Part shown: positions 1-9,120 of the stretch, in pieces
Position numbering within the stretch: the first letter of the stretch is position 1
Layout of the letters: every line of letters starts with the position of its first letter
Assembly (NCBI GenBank): GCA_016788565.1
Contig: JAEUSP010000065.1
Coordinates: forward strand, 47,395 to 111,394
DNA from: Chlorobiota bacterium
GTDB lineage: Bacteria; Bacteroidota; Ignavibacteria; OLB7
Direction of reading: 5' to 3'
Length of the DNA stretch: 64,000 bases
Position numbers and translations under genes: made by a program
The notes under the pieces: model-generated
Database searches by the model: none
What the model was told of the DNA's origin: nothing
The model's input: only the letters and a program-made list of their open reading frames with translations

Positions 1-492
1 GAGGAACCTGCCGCTTGGACAATTGCCCAAGCAATCGCCCGCCAGCGCAGGGGCGCGGCAATCCAAACAACAACCGATCTGCGCAACGTGATCGCTTCGG
101 TGATACCGGAGCGGTTCATCATCAAAACTTTGTCGCGGGTGTTCCAAGCGCTTCGCATTGCAGTGAACGATGAGCTTGGTGAGCTTCGGGTGGCACTGGA
201 GCAATACACCGGATTGCTGAACGAAGGGGGACGCTTTGCCGTGCTGACCTATCACTCGCTGGAAGACCGCATTGTGAAAGATGCCTTCCGCCACGAAGAG
301 CGCGACTGCATCTGCCCGCCGGAACTGCCGGTCTGCCGCTGCGCCAAGCAGCAACGCCTGCGCCTGCTGACGCGCAAGCCCGCAGTGCCGGACGCAACCG
401 AAATCCAGCAGAACCCCCGCGCACGCAGCGCAAAACTTCGCGTGGCAGAACGGGTGATAGACCCGAGAGAAGGAAGAGGAAACGCCAACTGA
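1..492 (+). CDS. rsmH: 16S rRNA m4C1402 methyltransferase RsmH (MraW), 5'-truncated
   Basis: The reading frame is open from the first base to the TGA at 490-492, so the gene starts before the window and only about 163 C-terminal residues are visible. The family methylates N4 of C1402 in 16S rRNA and is normally the first or second gene of dcw clusters. The visible part has family hallmarks: an RIAVNDELGEL segment, then FAVLTYHSLEDRIVK, then a cysteine-rich CICPPELPVCRC stretch and a basic tail typical of RsmH C-termini. The SAM-binding N-terminal half is outside the window. The next gene can start at the base directly after the stop codon, which suggests co-transcription and coupling. Confidence 0.95.
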   Translation, partial: EEPAAWTIAQAIARQRRGAAIQTTTDLRNVIASVIPERFIIKTLSRVFQALRIAVNDELGELRVALEQYTGLLNEGGRFAVLTYHSLEDRIVKDAFRHEERDCICPPELPVCRCAKQQRLRLLTRKPAVPDATEIQQNPRARSAKLRVAERVIDPREGRGNAN

Positions 493-972
493 TTGAAGTC
501 AAAAAAAATCAACAGAACAGAGTCAACAGCCAACACAATGGCAACAGCACCAGGAATCATCACGCTTACCAACCGGTTATCGCGGCGGCGGCGCAAAGCA
601 TCGCCCGCAGCGGTGGCCGATGCGGCTCCGGCAACAACCAAACGGGCATTGTTTGTGCGCCGCTGGTTTGCCGCTGGCGCGCTGGTGTTGGCATCGGGGC
701 TGATTGTGCTGTATGTGGCCAACAGCATCGCCATCAACAACCTGATGGCCGACATCACATCGCTGGAACGGGAACGCGACTTGGCCCGGAACGAGAACGA
801 GCAACTCCGTGCCGATCTGCTGAAGCTGATGGCGGTTGAACGAATCTCCAACCTTGCACAACAACAGTTGGGGATGATGCAGCCAGCCGCCCCCCCCGTT
901 CTGTTGCAAGAACCCTCCGCAGTATCACAGCCAGCCAACACGCAGGCTGCGGGAACCATAGCCAACGAATAA
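493..972 (+). CDS. ftsL: FtsL-like divisome bitopic membrane protein
   Basis: A small protein with a basic N-terminal tail, one membrane segment at about residues 56-78 (AAGALVLASGLIVLYVANSI), and a periplasmic heptad-type coiled coil at about 80-115. The C-terminus is rich in Pro, Ala and Gln. This architecture and its place between rsmH and ftsI are those of FtsL, which bridges FtsQ/FtsB and the FtsW-FtsI synthase; sequence identity within the family is always low, so position carries much of the call. The start is ambiguous. TTG at 493 directly abuts the rsmH stop and has a purine-rich AAGGAAGAGGAA about a dozen bases upstream. ATG at 538 would remove 15 residues but has no clear ribosome-binding site. 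Confidence 0.75.
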   Translation: MKSKKINRTESTANTMATAPGIITLTNRLSRRRRKASPAAVADAAPATTKRALFVRRWFAAGALVLASGLIVLYVANSIAINNLMADITSLERERDLARNENEQLRADLLKLMAVERISNLAQQQLGMMQPAAPPVLLQEPSAVSQPANTQAAGTIANE

Positions 973-993
973 TTTTTTGGCGCGCCGCTTCCC

Positions 994-3126
994 ATGCCTG
1001 CACCAGCCGAACATACCGAGCAAGCTCCCCCCCGCCGCGCTCCGCATCGCGACCCGCGTCGCATCTATGTGGTGGCTGCTGTTCTTCTGATTGGCCTGGT
1101 GGTGGTTGCGGTCCGCTTGATAAAACTGCAAGTGATTGATGGCGACCAGTATGCCACAATGGCACGCCGGCAATACGAGTCCCGTGTGACGCTGCAAGCC
1201 GAACGGGGGACGCTCTTTGACAGAAACGGAAACCTGCTGGCTACCAACAGCACCAGCTACTCCTTTGCCGTGGATCCAACCCACGTGGAGCATCCACGCA
1301 CGTTGGCCGCTGCGTTCCAGCGTGCATTGGGGGGTGAGCAGCGCGATTGGCTGGAGAAACTCACGCGCGACAACACCTCGTTTGTCTGGCTTCAGCGGAA
1401 GGTGACAGGCCTGGCCGCAACAGCACTGAAGGACCTTGACGACAACGGGCTAATCATCATCAAGGAGCCGCTGCGCCACTTCGAGTATGCTTCGCTGGGA
1501 TCGCAAGCCATTGGCTGCACCGACATTGATAACAACGGCCTGAGCGGTGTGGAGCTTTTCTACAACCAACAGCTGCGCGGTGCCGATGGCTTTATGGTGA
1601 TGCAGCGCGACTCACGCGGCCGCCGCCGCCCCGATGCCGACCTGCCATTAGCCAAACCGGAACATGGCGATGGCCTGGTGCTCACCCTGGATATCAACAT
1701 GCAAGGCATTGTGGAGGATGAGCTTCGCAAAGGGGTGGAACGCGCCGGGGCTGCTTCCGGAACCGCGATTGCTTTGGACCCGCGCACCGGTGAAATCCTC
1801 TCAATCGCAAGCTGGCCAAGCTACGATCCCAATAATCCTTCAGTGGCCGAGCAATCCATGATTCGCGTTCGCGCAATCACCGATACCTACGAGCCTGGCT
1901 CCACGATGAAAATCATCACTGCGGCTGCCGCGCTGGAGGAAGAAGCTGTTACTCTGCAGGATAGCATCAACGCCGAAGGTGGTGAGTATCAACTGGGGAA
2001 CCACACCATCCGCGATGACCACCCGATGGCGGTAACCTCCTTCCGCACAGCGTTCCAGGAATCCAGCAACATCGTCTTCGCCAAAGTTGCGGCGCGGCTT
2101 CCGGCCCCACGCTTCTACAAATACGTGCGTGATTTCGGGTTCGGCATCATCAGCGGAATTGACCTTCCCGGCGAAGCACGCGGCGAGGTGAAAAAGCCGA
2201 ATGAGTTCAGCCAGGGAACCCAGGAGTTCATGGCCTTTGGATACCAGCTTGCCGTTACGCCGCTGCAATTGGTCACCGCGTGCGCTGCAATCGCCAACGG
2301 CGGCGTGATGATGAAGCCCCACCTGCTGAAACGCCGCATCAGCAAGGATCAGGAAATCATTGAAGAGGTGATCCCGCAAGAAATCCGGCAGGTGGTAAGC
2401 CGCCAAACTGCCGACAGCGTTCGGGCATTGATGGAAGGGGTGGTGCAGCACGGAACCGGAAAGGAAGCGCGCGTGGATGGGCTGCGGGTGGCCGGCAAAA
2501 CCGGAACCGCACAACAGCTTGCCAACGGTAGCTACTCCAAGGAAAAATACAACGCCTCGTTCGTTGGATTCTTCCCCGCCGACGACCCCCAAGTTGCGCT
2601 GCTGGTCCTGCTGGATTCCCCAACCAATGGCTACTACGGCGGGCAAGTTGCCGCACCAATTTTCCGGGAGATTGCGCGGCGGATTATGGGGGTTGGAGCA
2701 ACACCAGCCGAGCCGCAATTCCAGATGGCCGCCAGCGACACCATTGCCGCACGCTACGTTGCAGCAGCAATGCTTCACGCACCGGAACTGCGCGGAATTG
2801 AAGCCGATGCCGCCGGCGAGATTGCCCGCAAACTTGGCTTCCGCGTGGTGCGCCGCGGGGCCGGAAACATTGTGATGGCGCAATCCCCAATGCCTGGCTT
2901 GCAACTTGAACGCCACGGCATCCTGGCACTGGAAACCGACACCTGGCAATCAACCGGTGGCCTTCCCAACCTTCAGGGGCTTCCGCTCCGCAGGGCACTG
3001 AACATCCTGAATGCCTGCCGCGCCAAACCAAAAGTTGTCGGGACCGGAATTGTGCAAACGCAATATCCCCCCCCGGGAACTCCAATCCGAGCAAGCATGG
3101 AAGTGAGAATTGAAGGAAGAAGGTGA
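994..3126 (+). CDS. ftsI: Division-specific peptidoglycan transpeptidase FtsI (PBP3-type) with C-terminal PASTA domains
   Basis: A 710-residue class B penicillin-binding protein that crosslinks septal peptidoglycan in the periplasm with FtsW. A single N-terminal membrane anchor lies at about residues 24-43, followed by the PBP dimerisation domain (ERGTLFDRNG at about 70). The three active-site motifs are intact: S303-T-M-K306 with the acylated serine, S357-S-N359, and K502-T-G504. The C-terminus (about 595-708) looks like two PASTA domains, the second beginning GGLPNLQGLPLRRALN. PASTA domains occur on division PBPs of Gram-positives and of some FCB bacteria, but not on E. coli FtsI. It lies 21 bp after the FtsL-like gene. 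Confidence 0.95.
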   Translation: MPAPAEHTEQAPPRRAPHRDPRRIYVVAAVLLIGLVVVAVRLIKLQVIDGDQYATMARRQYESRVTLQAERGTLFDRNGNLLATNSTSYSFAVDPTHVEHPRTLAAAFQRALGGEQRDWLEKLTRDNTSFVWLQRKVTGLAATALKDLDDNGLIIIKEPLRHFEYASLGSQAIGCTDIDNNGLSGVELFYNQQLRGADGFMVMQRDSRGRRRPDADLPLAKPEHGDGLVLTLDINMQGIVEDELRKGVERAGAASGTAIALDPRTGEILSIASWPSYDPNNPSVAEQSMIRVRAITDTYEPGSTMKIITAAAALEEEAVTLQDSINAEGGEYQLGNHTIRDDHPMAVTSFRTAFQESSNIVFAKVAARLPAPRFYKYVRDFGFGIISGIDLPGEARGEVKKPNEFSQGTQEFMAFGYQLAVTPLQLVTACAAIANGGVMMKPHLLKRRISKDQEIIEEVIPQEIRQVVSRQTADSVRALMEGVVQHGTGKEARVDGLRVAGKTGTAQQLANGSYSKEKYNASFVGFFPADDPQVALLVLLDSPTNGYYGGQVAAPIFREIARRIMGVGATPAEPQFQMAASDTIAARYVAAAMLHAPELRGIEADAAGEIARKLGFRVVRRGAGNIVMAQSPMPGLQLERHGILALETDTWQSTGGLPNLQGLPLRRALNILNACRAKPKVVGTGIVQTQYPPPGTPIRASMEVRIEGRR

Positions 3127-3190
3127 GTGAGTAAAGGAAGAAGGTGAGTGAGGGAGTGAGTGAGTAAAGGAAGAAGGTGAGTAAGTGAGG
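3123..3190 (+). repeat. Purine-rich tandem repeat between ftsI and murE
   Basis: A unit of roughly 33 bp containing GAGTAAAGGAAGAAGGTGAG occurs twice directly after the ftsI stop, with partial GTGAGT units on either side. The spacer is almost entirely purines on the + strand. The GGAGGG at its end sits only about one base from the murE ATG at 3196, too close for an ideal ribosome-binding site. Confidence 0.7.
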
Positions 3191-3195
3191 AGGGA

Positions 3196-4776
3196 ATGAT
3201 TGCCCGCGCCAGTTCATCAGCAAAGAAAAAAAAATGCCGTTCCCCAGTGCTTGATCTGCAAACCATACTGACCCCTGTTGAAGGGCTTCGCGAGTTGCGT
3301 GGCGACCGAACAATTCCGGTGACGGAGATTCGGTACGACAGCCGCAAGGTGGCCGCCGGGGATATGTATGTGGCAATCAACGGGCGCGATGACCACGGCC
3401 CACAGTTCGTGGCCGAAGCGATTGCTGCCGGTGCAAAAATCATCGTGAGCGATGCCCCCGATTCCTTGCCAGCCGAGGTTCGCGACAATCAAACCATCAC
3501 CCTTGTGGTGGTTGATGATGCCCGCGCAGCAATGGGGGAAATGGTCAACCGGCTCCATAATTATCCGGCCCACCGGCTGAAGCTGTTTGGCATTACCGGC
3601 ACCAACGGAAAAACCACAACCGCGTGGCTGCTGCTGCAACTGCTGGAAGCCGCTGGCGAACGGGTCGGGATGATTGGAACGTTGGGGAACTACCGCGACG
3701 GCAGCTTCACCCCAACCGGATACACAACCCCGGAATCCCCAGAACTGGCCGCCGCCCTTGCCGAAATGGCCGATGCTGGTTGCACCGCTGTGGTGATGGA
3801 AGTTTCCTCGCACGCGCTGGCGTTGCACCGGGTTGCTGGGCTTCGGCTGTACGCCGGGGTGTTCACAAACCTGACGCAGGATCATCTGGATTTTCACGGA
3901 TCAATGGCCGAGTATCACGATGCCAAAAAGCTCCTTTTCGATCACCTGGACGCCGACCGCTCCGCTGTGGTCAATCTCGACGACGTACATGGAACCACAA
4001 TGGTCCGTGACTGCTACGCCACTGTGGTCGGCTACGGAGCAAAAGAAGAAGCGGACGCGCACATCCAAGAAACGGAACTTGGGCCGAACCACACGGCCTG
4101 GACGCTGAAGCTATCGGAACGATTCGGCGGCGGAACGCTGCGGCTGCGCTCGGGGCTGGTGGGTGATTTCAATATCTGGAACGCAACCGCCGCCGTTGCA
4201 ACCGCGCTGACAGAAGGGATGGATAGAACCCTGCTGGTGCAGGCCGTCAGTAACCTGCGCGCTGTTCCCGGAAGAATGGAAACAATCGCGCTGCCGAACG
4301 GCGCAACCGCAGTGGTGGATTACGCCCACACCCCCGATGCTCTGGAAAAAGCCTTGCTGACACTCCGCAAGGTTGGCGGCAACGCCACCCTGACAGTGGT
4401 TTTCGGTTGCGGCGGCAACCGCGACGCAGCCAAGCGGCCAATCATGGGAGCGATTGCCGCACGCCTTGCCGACCGTGTGGTGCTAACCAGCGACAATCCC
4501 CGCAGCGAAAACCCAGAAACTATTCTGGACCAGATTGCTGCCGGAATCGCAAACCCAGCAACCATAACGCGAATCAGCGACCGCGCCGCAGCAATTCAAC
4601 ACGCACTTGGCCAAGCCAACGCCGATGATGTTGTGCTGATTGCCGGAAAAGGGCACGAGGATTACCAGATCATCGGCCTGCAGAAAATCCATTTTGATGA
4701 CCGTGAGGTTGTTCGCGATTGGGCGGCAGCGCAAGCCGCCGAACAACATCACCAGCTTCAAGGAACTGCCCAATGA
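3196..4776 (+). CDS. murE: UDP-N-acetylmuramoyl-L-alanyl-D-glutamate:meso-diaminopimelate ligase MurE
   Basis: The cytoplasmic ATP-dependent ligase that adds the third residue of the peptidoglycan stem peptide. The Mur-ligase P-loop ITGTNGKTT is at residues 133-141, and the catalytic lysine-carbamate region and the C-terminal Rossmann domain are present. The D433-N-P-R436 motif is the accepted signature for meso-diaminopimelate rather than lysine, so the cell wall is predicted to be DAP type. KGHEDYQ near the C-terminus is also family-typical. The first 17 residues are lysine-rich and not conserved; a GTG at 3247 (giving MLDLQTIL) is a plausible alternative start. The stop overlaps the murF start as ATGA, showing translational coupling. 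Confidence 0.95.
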   Translation: MIARASSSAKKKKCRSPVLDLQTILTPVEGLRELRGDRTIPVTEIRYDSRKVAAGDMYVAINGRDDHGPQFVAEAIAAGAKIIVSDAPDSLPAEVRDNQTITLVVVDDARAAMGEMVNRLHNYPAHRLKLFGITGTNGKTTTAWLLLQLLEAAGERVGMIGTLGNYRDGSFTPTGYTTPESPELAAALAEMADAGCTAVVMEVSSHALALHRVAGLRLYAGVFTNLTQDHLDFHGSMAEYHDAKKLLFDHLDADRSAVVNLDDVHGTTMVRDCYATVVGYGAKEEADAHIQETELGPNHTAWTLKLSERFGGGTLRLRSGLVGDFNIWNATAAVATALTEGMDRTLLVQAVSNLRAVPGRMETIALPNGATAVVDYAHTPDALEKALLTLRKVGGNATLTVVFGCGGNRDAAKRPIMGAIAARLADRVVLTSDNPRSENPETILDQIAAGIANPATITRISDRAAAIQHALGQANADDVVLIAGKGHEDYQIIGLQKIHFDDREVVRDWAAAQAAEQHHQLQGTAQ

Positions 4777-6239
4777 GTTCCTTCGGAACGGTCCGTAGCC
4801 TGCTTGAAATTCTTTGCGCTGAAGCTGCAACCGTAGCTGCAATCACAACCGCAGCCCAGCCACAGTTTGTTGGTCCGGCCGCCGCGCTTCGCCGTAGCGT
4901 TCGCGGGGTTTCCACCGACACACGTTCTTTGAAAAAAGGGGATGCCTTTGTTGCGCTGGCCGGGGAAAACTTCAACGGCCACAGCTTTATCCAAGCCGCA
5001 GCGGAGCGGGGGGCCGCAGTTGCCATTGTTGCGAATGCTTGGAACGATGAGAGAGTGAGTAACCCAGCTCCGCTCCCGGTCATTTCCGTTACCGACACGC
5101 TTGCGGCCTACGGCTGGATTGCGCGGGCGCACCGCCTGCAATTCCAAATTCCGGTGATTGCCGTTGCCGGGTCCAACGGCAAAACCAGCACCAAGGAGAT
5201 GATTGCCGATCTCCTTTCCACACGCTACAACGTGCTCCGGACTGAAGGAAATCTGAACAACCTTGTTGGCGTTCCGGCAATGCTGCTGCGGATGAACGAA
5301 ACACACACCGCAGCGGTGATCGAGATCGGTACAAATATGCCGGGCGAGATTGCGGCACTCTGCCAAATCCTGATGCCAACGCACGGGCTGATTACCAACA
5401 TCGGACGCGAACATCTGGAGTTGCTGGGGACGATTGAGGGGGTTGCCAACGAGGAAGGCGCGCTGTTCCGCTGGCTTGCCGCAAACGGCGGAACAGCCTT
5501 TGTGAACCTTGACGACCGGAACGTTGCGCGGCTGGCAAAAGGGCTTCCCACCTCAGTACGCTACGCCCTGCGGAAGCCCGCCGATGTGCGCGGGGTTGCC
5601 GGGGGGATGAACCAATCGGGCGCGCCTTCGCTGGCGATTGAGATGAACGGGAAACAGTGGCCGATAGCCTTGCAAACGCCGGGCTTGCACACCGCCACCA
5701 ACGCACTCTGCGCAGCAGCGGTTGGCCTAACCCTGAAAGTCCCGCCAACAAAGGTGAAACGCGCGCTGGAGTCGTTCCGGCCGCCAGAGTACCGCAGCGG
5801 CTACGCCCGGCTTGCAATGGTGAAAGCCGCCAACGGGGCAACGGTGCTGAACGACACGTACAACGCCAACCCCGACTCCACACTGGCCGCGCTGCAAACA
5901 CTTCGCGCACTGAAGCCGGGGCGTGGCGGAAAAAGAATCGCTGTGCTTGGCGACATGCGTGAATTAGGCGCAAGCTCGGCAACCGAACACACTGGCATTG
6001 GGGAAGCAGTTGCCAAAATGGGCATTGCACACACGCTGTTTCTGGGGACCGAAATGCAGAACGCACACCGCGCCGCTGTTGCCGCCAACGGAAAAACCGC
6101 GGCGCAGCACTTCACCGAAAAAATGGAGTTGATCGCCGCGCTGCAAGCATTGCTGAACCCCAACGATGTCCTTCTGGTGAAAGGCTCGCGCGGGATGAAG
6201 ATGGAGGAAGTGGTGAAGGCAATAACCGATTCCCGATAA
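4773..6239 (+). CDS. murF: UDP-N-acetylmuramoyl-tripeptide:D-alanyl-D-alanine ligase MurF
   Basis: Adds D-Ala-D-Ala to the UDP-MurNAc-tripeptide, the last cytoplasmic soluble step. The ATG at 4773 overlaps the murE TGA (ATGA) and gives a 488-residue protein. A frame extension upstream to 4719 is open but would lie within murE. The P-loop GSNGKTST is at residues 133-140, and DTYNANPDS, a MurF hallmark, marks the central domain. The last codons and stop lie in an AACCGATTCCCGA sequence that recurs as a repeat just downstream and before murC, so the C-terminal residues TDSR are probably repeat-derived. Confidence 0.95.
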   Translation: MSSFGTVRSLLEILCAEAATVAAITTAAQPQFVGPAAALRRSVRGVSTDTRSLKKGDAFVALAGENFNGHSFIQAAAERGAAVAIVANAWNDERVSNPAPLPVISVTDTLAAYGWIARAHRLQFQIPVIAVAGSNGKTSTKEMIADLLSTRYNVLRTEGNLNNLVGVPAMLLRMNETHTAAVIEIGTNMPGEIAALCQILMPTHGLITNIGREHLELLGTIEGVANEEGALFRWLAANGGTAFVNLDDRNVARLAKGLPTSVRYALRKPADVRGVAGGMNQSGAPSLAIEMNGKQWPIALQTPGLHTATNALCAAAVGLTLKVPPTKVKRALESFRPPEYRSGYARLAMVKAANGATVLNDTYNANPDSTLAALQTLRALKPGRGGKRIAVLGDMRELGASSATEHTGIGEAVAKMGIAHTLFLGTEMQNAHRAAVAANGKTAAQHFTEKMELIAALQALLNPNDVLLVKGSRGMKMEEVVKAITDSR

Positions 6240-6248
6240 CTGAGGTGA

Positions 6249-6283
6249 GTCATTAGTCATTAGTCATTGGTCATTGGTCAGTT
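6249..6283 (+). repeat. Heptamer repeat GTCATTA/GTCATTG (5 units), murF-mraY spacer
   Basis: Five consecutive 7 bp units read GTCATTA, GTCATTA, GTCATTG, GTCATTG, GTCAGTT. It belongs to the heptamer family that recurs at many junctions in this window. No coding function is seen. Confidence 0.85.
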
Positions 6284-6332
6284 GCGAAGAAGGGATTTTG
6301 AGCGAAGAAGTGAAGCAATCGGGCTCAATGAG

Positions 6333-6388
6333 CCGATTCCCGACAACCGATTCCCGACAACCGATTCCCGACAACCGATTCCCGACGT
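6333..6388 (+). repeat. Four tandem 14 bp units CCGATTCCCGACAA ending in the mraY start codon
   Basis: Three perfect units at 6333-6346, 6347-6360 and 6361-6374, then a fourth (CCGATTCCCGACGT) whose last bases form the GTG start codon of mraY at 6387. The core CCGATTCCCGA also occurs at the murF 3' end and twice upstream of murC. In reverse complement it matches the G-rich repeats after mraY and murD. Confidence 0.85.
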
Positions 6389-7511
6389 GCTGTACTATCT
6401 GGCTCAATACATCAACGAACTTTTCTCCCCGCCGGGGTTTGGGCTGTTCCGCTTCGTGACCTTCCGGGCGGCGGCGGCGGCACTTACTGCGTTGCTGATT
6501 GCGTTTGTGTTCGGGCCAAAAATCATCCGCCGGCTGAAGCGGCTGCAGATTGCCGAGCAGGGAAAAAAGGAAGCCCCCAAAAGCCACATGGCAAAAGCGG
6601 GAACGCCCACAATGGGGGGGCTGATTGTTCTGCTGTCGTTGGTTGTTCCGGCGTTGCTCTGGTGCGATATCCAAAGCGCTTATGTGCTGCTGGCGGTTGT
6701 GGTGACGCTGTTCCTGGGTGGCGTTGGCTTCTTGGATGACTACCTGAAAGTGGTGAAGAAGCTCCCCAAAGGGTTGATCGGACGCTACAAAATTGTTGGC
6801 CAGGTGGCGATTGGTTTGGTGCTTGGCGGAACCATCTATTTCTTCCCGGAGTGGTTCCCCGGCAACTACGCCAGCATCAACACCTACTCAACCGTTCCGT
6901 TCGTGAAAGATGCCTTCTTCAACTTCGGCATCCTCTATATCCCCGTGGTGGTGTTTGTGCTGACGGCCACCAGCAACGCCGTCAATCTGACCGACGGGCT
7001 GGATGGCTTGGCAATCGGAACCGTCAGTGTTGTTGCGCTTGCGGTGGCACTGATTACCTACTTAAGCGGCAACGCCGTGGCCGCCAACTACTTGGGAATA
7101 CCCCACCTGCGCGGCATTGATGAGCTGGCAATTTTTTGCGCGGCGTTGTTGGGGGCGGGGCTGGGATTCCTGTGGTTCAATGCCTATCCGGCCCAGGTCT
7201 TCATGGGGGATACGGGGTCGTTGGCGTTGGGCGGGTCAATCGGCGCGCTGATGATCCTGGTGAAAAAGGAGTACATGATCCCCATCCTGGGGGGAATCTT
7301 CTTTGCCGAATCCCTTTCGGTGATGCTACAAGTGGGATACTTCAAATACACCAAACGCCGCTACGGCGAAGGGCGAAGAATCTTCCGGCGAGCACCGCTC
7401 CACCACCACTTTGAAGAAAAAGGGTGGCCCGAAGCGAAGATCGTCACCCGCTTCTACATCGTGGCAATCCTGCTAGCAATCCTGGGCCTAACAACCCTAA
7501 AAATTCGATGA
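6387..7511 (+). CDS. mraY: Phospho-N-acetylmuramoyl-pentapeptide-transferase MraY
   Basis: The integral membrane enzyme that transfers phospho-MurNAc-pentapeptide to undecaprenyl phosphate, making lipid I. The open frame extends upstream to 6267, but the GTG at 6387 gives MLYYLAQYINELF, which aligns with the usual MraY N-terminus and yields 374 residues, close to the family norm. About ten membrane helices are visible. Catalytic Asp motifs are present: GFLDDYLK, NAVNLTDGLDGLAIG and FMGDTGSLALGG. An HHHFEEKGW segment near the C-terminus is also typical. The upstream in-frame extension is repeat sequence and should not be annotated as protein. Confidence 0.95.
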   Translation: MLYYLAQYINELFSPPGFGLFRFVTFRAAAAALTALLIAFVFGPKIIRRLKRLQIAEQGKKEAPKSHMAKAGTPTMGGLIVLLSLVVPALLWCDIQSAYVLLAVVVTLFLGGVGFLDDYLKVVKKLPKGLIGRYKIVGQVAIGLVLGGTIYFFPEWFPGNYASINTYSTVPFVKDAFFNFGILYIPVVVFVLTATSNAVNLTDGLDGLAIGTVSVVALAVALITYLSGNAVAANYLGIPHLRGIDELAIFCAALLGAGLGFLWFNAYPAQVFMGDTGSLALGGSIGALMILVKKEYMIPILGGIFFAESLSVMLQVGYFKYTKRRYGEGRRIFRRAPLHHHFEEKGWPEAKIVTRFYIVAILLAILGLTTLKIR

Positions 7512-7664
7512 TCGGGGGGCGGGAGTCGGGGGGCGGGGGCCGGAGGACGGGAATCGGTGGACGGAAATCGGGAGGACGGGGAGCGGTGGACGGGAATCGA
7601 GGAGCAAGGATCGGGGGACGGGAATCGGCGGACGGAAATCAGGAGGACGGGAATCAGGGAGATT
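7510..7664 (+). repeat. G-rich degenerate repeat, mraY-murD spacer
   Basis: About 150 bp of nearly pyrimidine-poor sequence with repeated GGACGGGAATC and GGACGGAAATC motifs spaced about 20 bp apart. It is the reverse-complement relative of the CCGATTCCCGA repeat before mraY. Small open frames across it are artefacts of the repeat. The G-runs could form G-quadruplexes on the + strand; that is inference. Confidence 0.75.
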
Positions 7665-7673
7665 GATAGAACG

Positions 7674-7729
7674 GACAACTGACAACTGACAACTGACAAC
7701 TGACAACTGACAACTGACAACTGACAACT
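7674..7729 (+). repeat. Heptamer repeat GACAACT, 8 perfect units
   Basis: Eight consecutive identical GACAACT units, then two diverged units, ending 20-30 bp before the murD ATG. It is the cleanest heptamer array in the window. Confidence 0.95.
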
Positions 7730-7755
7730 GACTAAGAACTACTGACCCACTCTTC

Positions 7756-9120
7756 ATGCCAACCGAAACCACATACTCAATCCTTGGTGCCGCTCGTTCG
7801 GGGCTGGCGGTTGCGGCGTTGCTGCGGCGGGAAGGGGCGCGTGTGTTCGTTAGCGATTCCAAGCCAGCCGATGCCAACCCAACCGCCATTCCCCGGCTGC
7901 GGGCAATGGGGGCCGGCTATGAGTTTGGCGGGCATACCAAAGCGGTGCTGCAATCTTCCGTGCTAATCCTTTCCCCGGGCGTTCCCGACACCATCCCCAT
8001 CGTTCGCCAAGCTGCCGAGCAGGGGATACGGATCACCAACGAGATTGAGATTGCCGCAAGCCGTTGCCGCGCGCCAATCATTGCAATCACCGGAACAAAC
8101 GGCAAAACAACAACTACGGAACTCACCGGATTCATCCTCCGCAACTCCGGACTGAACACCTTTGTTGCCGGAAATGTTGGATTGCCCTTCAGCGAAATTG
8201 CTTTGCAGGCCGATGAGCAAAGCGTGGTGGTGTTGGAACTCAGTTCCTTTCAGTTGGAGCATATCCAAGCGTTCCGTCCACGGGTGGCGATGATCCTGAA
8301 CGTCACCCCCGACCACCTTGATCGCTACCCAAATTTCGAGGCCTACGTGCGGGCAAAGTTCCGCATCACCATGAACCAAACCCCAGCCGACACGCTGATC
8401 TACAACGCCGACGACCACAACCTGAGCGCGCTTCCGGCCAGCAGCGTGGCGCGGGCAATCGGCTTCAGCCTAACGCAGGCGCTTCCCGACGGTGCGTTTG
8501 TTCGCAACGGGCAAGTGATACTGCGTGCCAACGGAGAACAAGAACTGATGAACACCAACGATATCCGCATTCGTGGACCGCACAACCTCTATAACGCAAT
8601 GGCCGCCGCGCTTGCTGCGCAGTCAGTTGGGGTGGGGCTGGATGCAATCCGCGAGGGCCTGAAAAATTTCCCGGGCGTTCCTCATCGGCTCGAGCCGGTG
8701 CGCCAGTTGGATGGTGTCCGCTACATCAACGACAGCAAGGCCACCAACGTGGATTCGGTGTGGTACGCGCTGCAAAGTTTTGCCGAACCCATCGTGCTGA
8801 TTGCCGGCGGAAAAGGGAAACAGAACGACTACACGCCAATACTTCCGCTGATTCGCAAGCATGTGAAAGCGGTGGTGCTGATTGGCGATGAAGCCCCGGC
8901 AATGGAAGCCGCATTTGCCGGCTACGCCCCAACCGTCCGCGCCGGACACAGCATGGAGCTGGCGGTGGAGCAAGCCCGCAGCTTGGCGGTTCCCGGCGAT
9001 GTGATTCTCCTGTCACCAGCCTGCGCCAGCTTCGACATGTTCAACAACTACGAACACCGCGGCGAATCTTTCAAAACGCTGGTGAACCAGTTAATCCCAG
9101 CAAGCGAAGCCGTGAACTGA
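7756..9120 (+). CDS. murD: UDP-N-acetylmuramoyl-L-alanine:D-glutamate ligase MurD
   Basis: The cytoplasmic ligase that adds D-glutamate to UDP-MurNAc-L-Ala. The N-terminal Rossmann region (ILGAARSGLAVAALLRREGA) binds the uridine nucleotide. The P-loop TGTNGKTTT is at residues 112-120, and the C-terminal LSPACASFDMFNNYEHRG stretch is diagnostic for MurD. Length 454 is normal. The ATG at 7756 follows directly on a heptamer array with no Shine-Dalgarno-like sequence. The gene is separated from mraY by 244 bp of repeats, unusually far for this cluster. Confidence 0.95.
   Translation: MPTETTYSILGAARSGLAVAALLRREGARVFVSDSKPADANPTAIPRLRAMGAGYEFGGHTKAVLQSSVLILSPGVPDTIPIVRQAAEQGIRITNEIEIAASRCRAPIIAITGTNGKTTTTELTGFILRNSGLNTFVAGNVGLPFSEIALQADEQSVVVLELSSFQLEHIQAFRPRVAMILNVTPDHLDRYPNFEAYVRAKFRITMNQTPADTLIYNADDHNLSALPASSVARAIGFSLTQALPDGAFVRNGQVILRANGEQELMNTNDIRIRGPHNLYNAMAAALAAQSVGVGLDAIREGLKNFPGVPHRLEPVRQLDGVRYINDSKATNVDSVWYALQSFAEPIVLIAGGKGKQNDYTPILPLIRKHVKAVVLIGDEAPAMEAAFAGYAPTVRAGHSMELAVEQARSLAVPGDVILLSPACASFDMFNNYEHRGESFKTLVNQLIPASEAVN

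Noticed and set aside
7424..7666. An 80-codon Gly/Arg-rich ORF after mraY
   Set aside because: It is a translation of the G-rich repeat and overlaps the mraY 3' end.
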